Shown in pieces: positions 1 to 9,284 of a DNA stretch of 38,080 nt. The translations under genes were made by a program, and so were the position numbers. Source of the stretch: Nemertoderma westbladi. Lineage: Eukaryota; Xenacoelomorpha; Nemertodermatida; Nemertodermatidae. The number at the start of each line of letters is the position of its first letter. The stretch's first letter is position 1. The stretch covers positions 64,001-102,080 of the forward strand of contig JAUCBJ010009105.1 of the NCBI GenBank assembly GCA_032718475.1, in the 5' to 3' direction. The notes below the pieces were generated by a model. It saw nothing but the letters and a program-made list of their open reading frames with translations. It did not search any database and was not told the origin of the DNA.

Positions 1-609
1 TTTCCTTCCATCAGGCACAACGAGATCCGGGACTTTGTCGCTGATGCTCTGACGGAGGTGTCACATAATGTGGCTGTGGAGCCAGTCCTCCAACCGCTAA
101 CGGGCGAGCAGTTTGAACACCGCAGCACTTCAACGGACCAGCTGGCGAGATTGGACGTCTCAGTGAGCGGCTTCTGGGGCAATCGGTTCCAGAAGACGTT
201 CCTAGACGTCTCAGTCTTCAATCCACTGGCAGAAACTAATGCTGCCATGTCCCTACCGTCAGCCCACCTTTACCATGAAGCGCGGAAGAACCTAAAGTAT
301 CAGGAACGAGTGAGGGAGGTGGAACACGCCACCTTCACGCCTCTGATATTTTCCGCGTTTGGTGGTATGGCGCCTTCAGCCATACATCTGGTGAAGCGGT
401 TGGCGCACCGCCTGGCGGAGAAGAGAGAAACGCGGTATGCGGAGTGCATCACATGGGTTCGGCGAAAGTTGAACTTCGCGTTGTTGCGGTCGGCCCTCAT
501 GTGTCTCCGTGGACACCGGTCGGCTGCTAGACGACCCATTCGCTGCACAAATTCAGTTGCAGACATAGCCATTGTGCATGCGAATGCGGATGTTGCCCCA
601 CCGCCGTAG
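1..609 (+). CDS. Retrotransposon polyprotein, C-terminal domain (5' end outside window)
   Basis: The frame is open from the first base and runs to a TAG at 607-609, about 202 codons. It reads FPSIRHNEIRDFVADALTEV at the start, then has LQPLTGE near residues 31-37, RLDVSVSGFWG near 50-60 and FLDVSVFNPLA near 67-77, and later FTPLIFSAFGG and RSALMCLRG. From memory, this block order is that of the tail that follows the reverse transcriptase in a widespread family of animal retroelement polyproteins. The paired acidic residues in RLDV and FLDV look like a PD-(D/E)XK nuclease core, which is an inference. The reverse transcriptase itself would lie left of the window. There are no internal stops, so the copy is either young or under constraint. 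An AT-rich 3' stretch and a minisatellite follow directly, perhaps the element's own 3' end. I cannot name the clade with certainty. Confidence 0.72.
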   Translation, partial: FPSIRHNEIRDFVADALTEVSHNVAVEPVLQPLTGEQFEHRSTSTDQLARLDVSVSGFWGNRFQKTFLDVSVFNPLAETNAAMSLPSAHLYHEARKNLKYQERVREVEHATFTPLIFSAFGGMAPSAIHLVKRLAHRLAEKRETRYAECITWVRRKLNFALLRSALMCLRGHRSAARRPIRCTNSVADIAIVHANADVAPPP

Positions 610-777
610 ACCACAACGAGTGAAGACAAGACCACGAAGAAACTGATGTTAATGATTTTTTTTTGTGTGTAACTCTATATATAATTTTTGATCTCGTAAT
701 AATTTTCAACTATGTGAATTTGTTATATTTATTAGCTATAGATATAGTTTAACTAAATATATTATACTAAGAGACTT
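610..777. other. AT-rich 3' flank of the retrotransposon frame
   Basis: This stretch has no reading frame. It is AT-rich with a T-run near 655-662. It is plausibly the 3' untranslated part of the upstream element, but no poly(A) signal or target duplication was seen to mark its end. Confidence 0.4.
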
Positions 778-1290
778 GATATTGTAACTCTAACTCTAAC
801 TAGGTACTACGCACCTACTAACTCTAACTCTAACTAGGTACTACGTACCTACTAACTCTTACTAACTCTCTAACGGTACTACGTACCTACTAACTCTCTA
901 ACTATCGGTACTACGTACCCTCTAACTCTAACTAGGTACTACGTACCTACTGACTCTCTAACTAACTCTAGGTACTACGTACCTACTAACTCTCTAACTC
1001 TAGGTACTACGTACCTACTAACTCTAACTCTAACTAGGTACTACGTACCTACTGACTCTCTAACTAGGTACTACGTACCTACTAACTCTAACTCTAACTA
1101 GGTACCACGTACCCTCTAACTCTCTAACTATCGGTACTACGTACCCTTTAACTCCTACTCTCTGACGGTAGAGAGACTCTCTAACTCTTACTCTAACACT
1201 AACTATCAGTGCTAACTGACTAACTAACTAACTCTGACTCTAGGTACTACGTACCTCCTAAATAACTCCTAACTACCTAACTTCTACCTA
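778..1290. repeat. Minisatellite with palindromic core
   Basis: Irregular tandem repeats join a (TAACTC)n stretch to the core AGGTACTACGTACCT. AGGTAC and GTACCT are inverted around a 3-base loop, so each core can form a hairpin. About a dozen cores are visible, with unit lengths of roughly 30-45 bases. The array starts about 170 bases after the retrotransposon stop codon and ends at the AT-rich stretch near 1290. Indels and single-base changes suggest slippage. Confidence 0.85.
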
Positions 1291-1316
1291 CTTTATTATT
1301 TAATTATTTTATTTAA

Positions 1317-2123
1317 TTAAATAATTATTTTATATTTTGTGCGTGGGAAGGGCGTCTCGCCCTCATTCCCACCCCCCTCAGTCCAAAACTTTGGACGACT
1401 AAAAACTCTCACGTGCCCCTTCTTCCGGTAGGCACTCTCCTGCTGCCCTCCTATACGTCCTCTAACTCTTCGCCACACTCTCTTCGGTGCCACCTTTGCT
1501 GGCCTCCCCCTTCGTATGTGCGCTGGCATTAGAGCCCTCGACGACCCCCGCTTGTCCCTCGGTATACGCGGTGTCTGCCCATGTAATGCCCCCCCGCACT
1601 GTGTCAGCCCTGCGTGTGTATGCAACACGCCTCCTACTACTTTCCCGACTCCTTTGCTCATGGACTTCTCTACCCCTGGTTTAGTCCTTTCACATCCTCT
1701 CCCTTTCCAACACTCTCCGGATCTGTGTCCTTTTACCACACATCGGTGACATAGTCCGTTTGCGTCTGTGTAGGCTACACGATCTCGTTTGGGCAACGCT
1801 TGCCAGTACTTGCAACTCCTGGTCTTATGGGTTCCGTCCCGATGTAATTGACATTGGAATCCTGGATTATAGCGTTTCCTGTATAGTCCTTCACGTATCG
1901 CGCTTAGGTTTATATGTGCCGATTTAATGTTTTGGTTGTCTAGACTCGGCCTACTGGGTATATTGGGATTGTGTTTATTATATATGGTGTTATTTTCTTT
2001 CTGTCCCCGCCACGGTGTGGCCCTGCTACCAGCTAACTGTGGACTAGCAGTCCCCTGTACGGCCGCGTGTGGTGGTGACTGTCCGCACGACCTGTTCTCG
2101 TCCAGGGAGTTCGATATTCTTGC
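1317..2123 (-). pseudogene. Gag-like frame with CCHC zinc knuckle
   Basis: Read on the minus strand, this frame has no stop from about position 2210 down to 1317, some 298 codons, but it has no ATG. Its middle contains CHRCVVKGHRSGEC (about 1710-1755), an exact C-x2-C-x4-H-x4-C zinc knuckle. A related block CQLHRDGTHKTRSC lies about 40 residues upstream, with CKYWQALPKRDR between them. A first knuckle, a short LP.RDR-type linker and a second knuckle match the layout of BEL/Pao-type Gag proteins. A LINE ORF1 is the main alternative. The C-terminal part is basic and Arg/Gly-rich. No protease or reverse transcriptase was recognised next to it. The upstream part of the frame crosses into the inverted repeat at 2124, so the fragment is truncated there. 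Confidence 0.5.
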
Positions 2124-2363
2124 GGGCCTCCCTAAAACCCGGTCCGGTCCCGGTCCCCGGTCCCGGTCCCCAAGACCCCTAAAACCCGGTCCGCCGGTCC
2201 CAATGATAGTCTACGGGGAATTTATCCAAAACTAGGACCGGGTAAAACCCGGTCGGTCCTGACCCCTAAAAGTCGGTCCATAAAAACCGGTCCATGCTTG
2301 GATTGGCCAATGAAGAAATATTCCAGCCAATAAAACAAGGATAGTGATATACAGCCAATGAAA
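2124..2363 (+). repeat. Left terminal inverted repeat, GGTCC-rich outside and CCAAT-rich inside
   Basis: The outer half repeats CCCGGTCC and GGTCCC about ten times. The inner 60 bases carry three CCAAT motifs, one within ATTGGCCAAT. The repeated GGTCC block may be a protein-binding array and the CCAAT motifs may act as promoter sites; both readings are inferences. Confidence 0.8.
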
Positions 2364-3540
2364 AGCTTTGGTTCTGATGAGATACAGAAGCAACTTAGGC
2401 AATGAAAGTGTCAGGCTTTAACTTCTGGGGAGAGGCAGAATTGCAAGCCATTAGCGAACATCTTTAATTATTCTAGAGCCGTTATCCAAATGTCTGCGTG
2501 CGTATGTCTGTCCTAAAGTACTGAAGGACCATATCTGCTGTGATATTCCATTTTCGGATATAATGGTTATCAAACCCTTAGACGAAGATCCTTGGAGTGC
2601 TGCGGCTGTTAAAGATTTTAAGATGTTAAAGATGGCAGATAGAAGTGGCATTGGAAATGGGTTGCTCTACAGTAGGCCTAGTTATGGACGGGTTATACAG
2701 TATGTTCCCCTATCCATCCATCAACACGAATCCCCTGATGCCATAGTTTTTTCCTTGAACTTATTGGAGGCATTTCAAAGACGTATATTGGACCTCCAGA
2801 ATGGGGTCTAATGATCCGTGCCGATGAGTTATTTACCAAATGGGAATCTGGGCACATTAAAATTTTATAATATTCATCAAATGATTTTTTACCTTCTGAA
2901 TGACAATAAATTTTTGCCATTGACATTTTTATCGAACGTGGTAGGTACTATGCTAGTTAGTAATTGCTTTCCTGGCTAAGTTGATATGTGTAGGAGGTAG
3001 GTATGATGATCAGAACACATTAATAACCGCGTTATTTTTTAGTTTTATCAAGGTATAGGCATGTGGCTTTCTAGCCATTACCGGTGGTATACTATAGAAA
3101 CTGAAACAGTACATGCAATGACTGTCCAACTTGTACACCATACGATCTGCATCATGGCCTACTACTGTACAGTACATTAGAGTGGCTATCATGCCTGCGC
3201 AATAGTCTGATAAAAATAACCCTAAAGTGATTACTGCCATCGGTTCCATATTACTTAGATTATTATTATTATTATTTAATCCAGGCATACATAGCCCATA
3301 AAAGACAGTAAATATTTAACATGGAACACAAATACCGGAGGCACAAGATAATTGGAAGGGAGACCGAATCAAGGACAACAAAATTATTGTTATAAAAAAA
3401 TAATACTCAATTAAGTACGTCATAAATAGAGACTGAATTTAATTGGGGTGTGTAATATATTTATAATGTAATTGCTAAAACCTCCAAAAACCTCCATATA
3501 CTTATAGAGATCATCTAGCGATTTTTATGACATTTTCCAT
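2364..3540. other. Interior of the 4-kb element, no recognised gene
   Basis: This stretch is AT-rich. An 82-codon plus-strand frame at 2563-2811 has no similarity I recognise and no supporting signals, so it is not called as a gene. A short (ATT)n run lies near 3260-3277. Confidence 0.4.
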
Positions 3541-3680
3541 GATCCTTAAGGCAAGCAAGGCCCTTTCACATCCAAACGGAACGGTACACGGCGCGGTACC
3601 GCAGGGCCAGCGGTGCACCGCTGAGTGTGAACGACCCTGCGGTATACGAGCGATCTTAATACGAGCGGCCGATTTAAACT

Positions 3681-4115
3681 CATTTTATATGCCGACGACA
3701 GTGCTCTTATTTTCTCTCATAAAGATCCTATCCATATTTCCCAAAAGTTCAGTGCAGTTCTAGAATCCTGTAATGAGTGGTTGGTTGATAATAAGCTAAA
3801 CCATTCACTACGGTAAGACTGAAAGTATTTTGTTTGGTTCCAAAAGAAAGTTAAATAAGGTAACTAAGTTTGAAGTCACTAGTAATGGACATAATATTGA
3901 AAATAAAAAGGAAGTTAAATATTTAGGCGCCACATTGGATAACTGCTTATCAGGAGAAAGCATAGCGAAAAATATTTTCTCGAAAGTTAACAGTAGGCTT
4001 AGGTTTCTATACAGAAATAAAAATAGTTTAAACACCGACTCCCGCAAGTTACTTTGCCCTTCTTTAATTAGTAGTATATTATTCAAACTTAGGTCACTTA
4101 AGACCCCTGTTGATA
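3681..4115 (+). pseudogene. LINE reverse transcriptase fragment (YADDS type)
   Basis: At 3688-3700 the sequence reads LYADDSALIFS, the catalytic motif of a non-LTR reverse transcriptase. This continues as LESCNEWLVDNKL to about 3805. The frame then shifts by one near 3810 and continues from about 3811 with KTESILFGSKRKLNKV, KYLGATLDNCLSGE and SRKLLCPSLI. These blocks are typical of the palm-to-thumb region of Jockey/CR1-like elements. The fingers and endonuclease are absent, and the homology fades after about 4115. It is a dead internal fragment lying inside the 4-kb inverted-repeat element. Confidence 0.7.
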
Positions 4116-4337
4116 GATTACAAGCACAAGCTCAGTTATGGATAATTATTTACCAATTATACTGCACATCAACAATATAGAGCTTATCTATACATTATAC
4201 AATATATTCCAAAATGAAAATAAACAATATTGAAGAGCACACAATAAAAAATAAATATAATAAGAAATCGCATTTCAAAGCAAAAATATGTTATGTATAG
4301 TTTTCAAAACCCGAGCTCCCTACAGATCCCCTTGCCT

Positions 4338-5286
4338 TCATTGCATAAATATATACAATGCTATTCTGAAAACTATGTTATTGTCGACCGCGCACATCAA
4401 TTTGTTGAATTTGAAAATGGACGGGTACTGAGAAAAGAACCAACCAAGATAATTACAACGTAAAGAATTATATTTCTCGCATACCAGAAGGAAATGGTAC
4501 TCGTCCTCCACATCTCCGTTGCCACAAACAATACAAAGACGTTGATCCCGAGGAATGTTATACCATCTACCGGTTTCGATTGCAAGATAGTGGGAACTAC
4601 AACGGAAGCGCGCAAAGGACTGTCTTAGACTCAAATGATTGTGCAGAAGTTGAATATATGAAGATGTCCTGAAGGTTTCCTTAATGTAAAAAGCTCCCTT
4701 TGGTGATTCGACAATATCCTGTCTCCATCTCTGTTTAAATTGATCTCTGATGCGAACTTTTACTGATGCAAGGAACTGCGTTCTGGGCTGTATTAATTCA
4801 CTCTGGGTGGACCACACATTACTGTAACCGAGGCTGTTCAATAAATCTCTCACCTTGGTTGCCCAATTAACTATTGAAGGGTCCTGGACAGAGTCGTCAA
4901 GCATCATTGAATATGCTCTCTTCAATAGACGAGTTTTGGGCAGTGCCACTACCTTCAACCAATACTTAATAATGCTTTGATACCTGCCTGTATAAAGTGG
5001 AAACTGTCCAGTCTCACCATAAACCACGAAATTGGGAGAATTACTGCGGATACGCAAAATTTTTTTACAAATTTCAGATTGACGCGTTCTATATCAATTG
5101 CTTCTTGGAATCCCCATACTTCGCTACCGTAGTTTAATATCGGTTTAATAAGTGCATTAAACAAAAATATCGCTACATCAAATGGCAAACATGGATATTT
5201 TACAAATAATTTGAGTAATGAAAAATAAGCAATCTCCATTGATTGTCCAGCAATCTCCAGACGCAGGGCGCGTGGCCTACATTTTA
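4338..5286 (-). pseudogene. LINE polyprotein C-terminal region, one frameshift
   Basis: The frame starts near 5286 with a thumb-type segment (FNALIKPILNYGSEVWGF). It breaks at a run of seven T's on the plus strand (5070-5076) and resumes one frame over with NSPNFVVYGETGQFPLY. It then continues 200 codons to a stop at 4338. Near the end is CIVCGNGDVEDEYHFLLVC, a CCHC-type zinc motif usual at the C-terminus of such elements, preceded by RFRCSSHYLAIETGRW. The frameshift sits in the homopolymer and is explained by loss of one base; it could be a real mutation or an assembly error. The 5' part, including the catalytic YADD, is missing. A G-tract lies just beyond the truncated end. Confidence 0.75.
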
Positions 5287-5337
5287 ATGGCACAATGAAT
5301 AACGTATAGTATTGTAGGAAATGATAATTGCCCCGAC

Positions 5338-5359
5338 GGGGGGGGGGGGGGGGGGGGGG
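5338..5359 (+). repeat. Poly(G) tract, 22 bases
   Basis: An uninterrupted G run lies next to the 5' truncation of the minus-strand LINE fragment. The exact length is likely uncertain in any assembly. Confidence 0.9.
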
Positions 5360-5913
5360 TTGTTCTGCGTCGTTAGTTCCTATGGCCTTTAGGTCCTGTA
5401 TCATTCATTACGTGTCATACTGTATATATCTACTGAATTACGCAGGACCTAATGTCAGAATGTCTCAGCCTAAGGACCTAATGATGCAGGACCTAAGGAC
5501 AACTCACAGGAACTAAAGGCCGAGAGACGCAGGACCTAACGGCCAAAGAACCTACTGTAATGAAGCGTTAGCGATGCCGGTGGGGATGTGGGGGATGGTG
5601 TGGTGGTGACAAAATCCGAGGTCACATATCCAAGGCCATGTCACATCGGAAATCAATGGTAATTTCATTTTGTTATACAGTAGTGTACTACTGTACTGTG
5701 TATAGTATACAGTGTGGGGCCTTACTACAATGCTAGAGATATAAAGTGGGAAATAAGGCCGTGTGATAATTCCCACGGATTAATATGATGCAGGCCTACC
5801 TATAGGCCTACTGTGTACTGTATATAGACAAAGACAGAAAGATAATCCCAGTAATAAAGTAAACACCGCTGTATCTGTGTATAGCAGCCAGCAGTAATAC
5901 TATTTAACCTTGT
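5360..5913. other. Noncoding interior of the 4-kb element
   Basis: The motif AGGACCTAA recurs several times between 5440 and 5550, and AGGTCCTG occurs near 5391. No gene or RNA was recognised. Confidence 0.4.
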
Positions 5914-6153
5914 TTCATTGGCTGGAATATTACTATTCTTGTTTTATTGGCTGGAATATTTTTTCATTGGCCAATCCAAGCATGGACCGGCTTTTATGGA
6001 CCGACTTTTAGGGGTCAGGACCGACCGGGTTTTACCCGGTCCTAGTTTTGGATAAATTCCCCGTAGACTATCATTGGGACCGGCGGACCGGGTTTTAGGG
6101 GTCTTGGGGACCGGGACCGGGGACCGGGACCGGACCGGGTTTTAGGGAGGCCC
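5914..6153 (-). repeat. Right terminal inverted repeat
   Basis: This is the reverse complement of 2124-2363 with a handful of substitutions. It ends GGGAGGCCC at 6153, exactly where the foldback element begins. Confidence 0.8.
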
Positions 6154-6400
6154 CCACAATTCCCACATAACTGCCATGATCAATTTAGGGGATGTTAACA
6201 CTCTAAAAATATGAATTGAGTGATTAGTTTTCGAGTTATTGTACAAAATGTCAAGGTTAGGTCCATCAATTAATGACCTTATATTGAGCTGACTCAGTCC
6301 AGACGTTTTGTACAATAACTCGAGAACTAATCACTGAACTCATATTATTAGAGATTCAACATCCCCTAAATTGATCACTGCAGTTATGTGTAAATTGTGG
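6154..6400. mobile_element. Foldback element (MITE-like)
   Basis: Two arms of 99 bases (6154-6252 and 6302-6400) are imperfect reverse complements and flank a 49-base loop. The ends are CCACAATT and AATTGTGG. There is no coding capacity. No target duplication was seen, and the left side is occupied by the end of the 4-kb element. Confidence 0.75.
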
Positions 6401-6445
6401 ATGCCTTGAGATAATTAGAAGTATCATTTTTAGTGTATTTGTCAA

Positions 6446-6608
6446 TAAACTACTCGCTCTATGCTTGTTTTGAAGGTGTCTACACCAACTAAATCGGTCA
6501 TTGCGGTTCTAATGAGCATAATATCAATGCGGTAGGAATACTAGAAGTTGATCATCATAATAATTGGGAAAATGACTCACTAGCGGCTAATGTTAACTTG
6601 TACCAGAC
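6446..6608 (+). repeat. 186-bp tandem repeat, copy A (partial)
   Basis: The block from ACTACTCGCTC to ACTCACTAGCGGC, followed by AATGTTAACTTGTACC, is repeated almost unchanged at 9102-9284 and 10180-10378. Subtracting the two inserted elements gives a tandem unit of 186 bases. This copy lacks the first 30 or so bases of the unit on its left. Confidence 0.85.
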
Positions 6609-8078
6609 GAGGTCTACCCAGCTGTGCTGAAAGAACTCTCTTCTGAAATATGTTTACCCTTGAAACATATTTTTCAGAAGTCAATGGATACAGCAACGGT
6701 ACCGCAGCAATGGAAGTTAGCCAATATTACGCCAATATTTAAAAGTGGAAAAAAGAATGCCTCTGAAAATTACAGACGGATAAGTCTCACTTCTGTTGTC
6801 GCCAAGCTGATGGAAAGAATTGTGGTCGATAACATGTGGATTCACCTTAAAGAAAATGTTTTAATTGTCCACCAACAGTACGGATTCCAGCACGGTAAAT
6901 CGTGTACCCTTCAACTTTTGGATGTTATCTATACGTGGTCACAAGCACTAGACCAAAGACAATGTATAGATATCGCATACATGGACTTCAGCAAGGCATT
7001 TGACTGTGTTCCACATCGACGCTTGCTGCACAAACTAGAGACTCTTGGAATAGCTGGAAACCTATTGGGTTGGATTGAGAATTTCCTAAGTGATCGGTAC
7101 CAACGAGTTGTGGTACAGGGCGAACATTCTGATTGGCTGCCAGTGCGAAGTGGAGTGCCACAAGGAAGTGTGGGTGCCGTTTTGTATTTCCTTGGATTTG
7201 TAAATGATATACCAAGTCTGGTGCAATTTCTCATTTTCCTATTCGCAGACGACACCAAGGATAGCTGTATTTTTACTCCTGACCCTACACTTTCCATCGG
7301 ACCCCTTCAGACTGATCTCGATATTCTTCACACATGGAGCATCACCTGGCAACTGTTATTCAACCACGACAAATGTAAAATCATGCACGTTGGCAATAAT
7401 AACCCCTGCTTACCATACACTCTTGGCGGGAAGCCGCTAAAAACTACAGATTCCGAGAAAGACCTAGGCGTTACATTCCAGAACAATTTGTCATTCAGCC
7501 GACATATATCAAATATAACAAAGAAAGCGAACCGAACTTTGGGGCTAATATACAGATCATTTAACCATCTAGACTCAGACATCTTTATTGCACTCTTTAA
7601 ATCTTTGGTCCGTCCAGTTCTAGAATATGCGTCCACAGTATGGTCTCCACACAATATATGTGACATTAGACTAATCGAATCTGTGCAACGACGTGCAACA
7701 AGACTAGTAAAGGATTTGCGAGATAAGCCTTATCCTACGAGACTACGCGAATTGGGACTACCTACACTGGAATACAGACGGCATCGCGCAGACCTCGTGC
7801 AAATTTACCGTTACCTGAGTGGAATGGAATCGGTCGACTTCAGAAACATGCTCACACTCGCAGAAACTAACCTCCGTGGCCATTCGCTTAAACTAAACAA
7901 ACCGCGCGCACGTCTCCTCCAACGCAATGCAACATTCCATTTCCGTGTCATTGACCCCTGGAACGCCTTATCCGAATCTGTAGTAACCGCCCCCTCACTT
8001 AACGCATTCAAATCGAGACTCAATAACCACTACAAAAACTTACCGCTCAAATTTACCCCCTCCTGGTGGTCCGAATAA
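6609..8078 (+). CDS. Non-LTR retrotransposon reverse transcriptase (5'-truncated)
   Basis: The frame is open from the insertion point to a TAA at 8076-8078, about 489 codons with no internal stop. In order: PAVLKEL (start of fingers), QQWKLANITPIFKSG (about 7 codons after QKSMDTATV), YRRISLTSVVAKLMERI, QYGFQHGKSC, YMDFSKAFDCVPH, SGVPQGSVGAVL, the catalytic LFADDT near 7240-7257, EKDLGVTFQNNLSF, RPVLEYASTVWSPH and RLRELGLPTLEYRRHRADL. This is the canonical CR1/Jockey-like order. In PQGSVGAVLYFL the usual LGPLLF is altered, which may impair activity. The initiating region and endonuclease are missing, so the copy cannot be autonomous. The open frame points to a fairly recent insertion. Confidence 0.9.
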   Translation, partial: EVYPAVLKELSSEICLPLKHIFQKSMDTATVPQQWKLANITPIFKSGKKNASENYRRISLTSVVAKLMERIVVDNMWIHLKENVLIVHQQYGFQHGKSCTLQLLDVIYTWSQALDQRQCIDIAYMDFSKAFDCVPHRRLLHKLETLGIAGNLLGWIENFLSDRYQRVVVQGEHSDWLPVRSGVPQGSVGAVLYFLGFVNDIPSLVQFLIFLFADDTKDSCIFTPDPTLSIGPLQTDLDILHTWSITWQLLFNHDKCKIMHVGNNNPCLPYTLGGKPLKTTDSEKDLGVTFQNNLSFSRHISNITKKANRTLGLIYRSFNHLDSDIFIALFKSLVRPVLEYASTVWSPHNICDIRLIESVQRRATRLVKDLRDKPYPTRLRELGLPTLEYRRHRADLVQIYRYLSGMESVDFRNMLTLAETNLRGHSLKLNKPRARLLQRNATFHFRVIDPWNALSESVVTAPSLNAFKSRLNNHYKNLPLKFTPSWWSE

Positions 8079-9101
8079 CGAGACTTAGAGTCAATGACCC
8101 CCCCCCCCCCCCCCCCCTCTCCACAAACTCACATTAGTTATATTTAATTGTTTTCTTTTTATAGTCGCACATCAATATTTATTTTTATCGCATTTTATCT
8201 TATTTTACTTATCTACTTATTTTTCACTTGATCTACTTATTTTTATGTAACTTACAGTATAATCTCTTACCAATCGTTCGTATTTTTAAATAGACCCAAA
8301 TGGTGCAACTGTTATTTCTTAAATAATCCAATTCATATGCAATATTTTATTTTAATTAAATCCATCAGTTCTACATACCAAACTGTTTCTATACAACGAT
8401 TTTATCGAATATTTTAATTTTATTTTATATTTTATTTTAACCCTTAAAGCTTAAACTGTGTACTTATTTTCTCATCGTGTAGTGTTAGCTAATCCATGTA
8501 AATTTAAGTGTTCAAATGTCTTGATCTATTTTACATACCGTACTGTTTTTATAGCTATGGATTATCTGATATTTTAAATTAATTTTATATTTTATTTTAA
8601 CCCTTAAACTATCGATATTAGCCCTAACCGATATACTTGTATCCGATTTTATCGACTGATATGTAACTTTCTGTGTATACTCGTGATACTATATAGACTG
8701 TCATTTTATTGAATTTGTTTAGTAATTCTAATGTATATTTGTAATTTTTAGTGTATGTATCTGACTTTATCGACTGTTATGTAATTTGCTGTGTATACTC
8801 GTGATTTTATAGACGTCACTTCAACCCTTTAGCAAGCAAGACATTTTATTAGTAACCATTTTTATAAGAACACTATTTTAATTTAACTGCGTCCTTTTAT
8901 GTTTCAATTGTTTTATATATGTTTTTGTCATTGTTTCGTAAACATGGTCGGTATTGGTCGCAATACTTAATTACTTACCGGTACTGTTATAATTACTTTC
9001 AGTTGGACTTTCTTTTGGTGTGTACGGGTTCCATAAGCATTAGCTTTCTTATACCCAAACTATTAAACATTAAACATTAAACAATACCGCATCAAGGCGC
9101 C
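8079..9101 (+). other. LINE 3' untranslated region
   Basis: This stretch is AT-rich and noncoding. It contains a 20-base poly(C) tract at 8098-8117, repeated TTTTATATTTTATTTTAACCC blocks near 8420 and 8585, and terminal ATTAAAC repeats. Confidence 0.7.
8098..8117 (+). repeat. Poly(C) tract, 20 bases
   Basis: An uninterrupted C run lies 20 bases after the reverse transcriptase stop codon, within the LINE 3' untranslated region. Confidence 0.9.
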
Positions 9102-9284
9102 AATGTTAACTTGTACCGGACTTCACATATTCTGCAATATCTCAAAAACTACTCGCTCTATGCTTGTTTTGAAGGTGTCTACACCAACTAAATCGGTCAT
9201 TGCGGTTCTAATGAGCATAATATCAATGCGGTAGGAATACTAGAAGTTGATCATCATAATAATTGGGAAAATGACTCACTAGCG
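9102..9284 (+). repeat. 186-bp tandem repeat, copy B
   Basis: This is a nearly complete unit, starting AATGTTAACTTGTACC and ending CACTAGCG, where the hAT-like element has inserted. Confidence 0.85.

Larger units (their letters stand above)
2124..6153. mobile_element. 4.03-kb element with 240-bp terminal inverted repeats
   Basis: Two arms of about 240 bases (2124-2363 and 5914-6153) are reverse complements with only a few mismatches. Each outer end starts GGGCCTCCCTAAAACCC. The near-identity of the arms suggests recent mobility or gene conversion. No target-site duplication was found: the left flank ends TTCTTGC and the right flank begins CCACAATT. The interior has no recognisable transposase. 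It holds a decayed LINE fragment on each strand and otherwise noncoding DNA, so this looks like a non-autonomous or foldback-type element. The superfamily is unassigned. Confidence 0.68.
6609..9101 (+). mobile_element. 5'-truncated LINE insertion with 20-bp target duplication
   Basis: The insertion interrupts a 186-bp tandem repeat. The 20 bases AATGTTAACTTGTACC(A/G)GAC lie on both sides (6589-6608 and 9102-9121) with one mismatch. The element keeps most of its reverse transcriptase frame and about 1 kb of 3' untranslated sequence. It ends in short repeats of ATTAAAC (about 9062-9084) instead of poly(A), which is common in CR1-like elements. The endonuclease domain was lost to 5' truncation. 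Confidence 0.82.

Noticed and set aside
778-1290. Telomere array
   Set aside because: TAACTC repeats are broken up by palindromic cores and differ from TTAGGG, so they are treated as a minisatellite.
2563-2811. 82-codon plus-strand frame inside the 4-kb element
   Set aside because: No similarity recognised and no flanking signals. It was left as an unsupported open frame.
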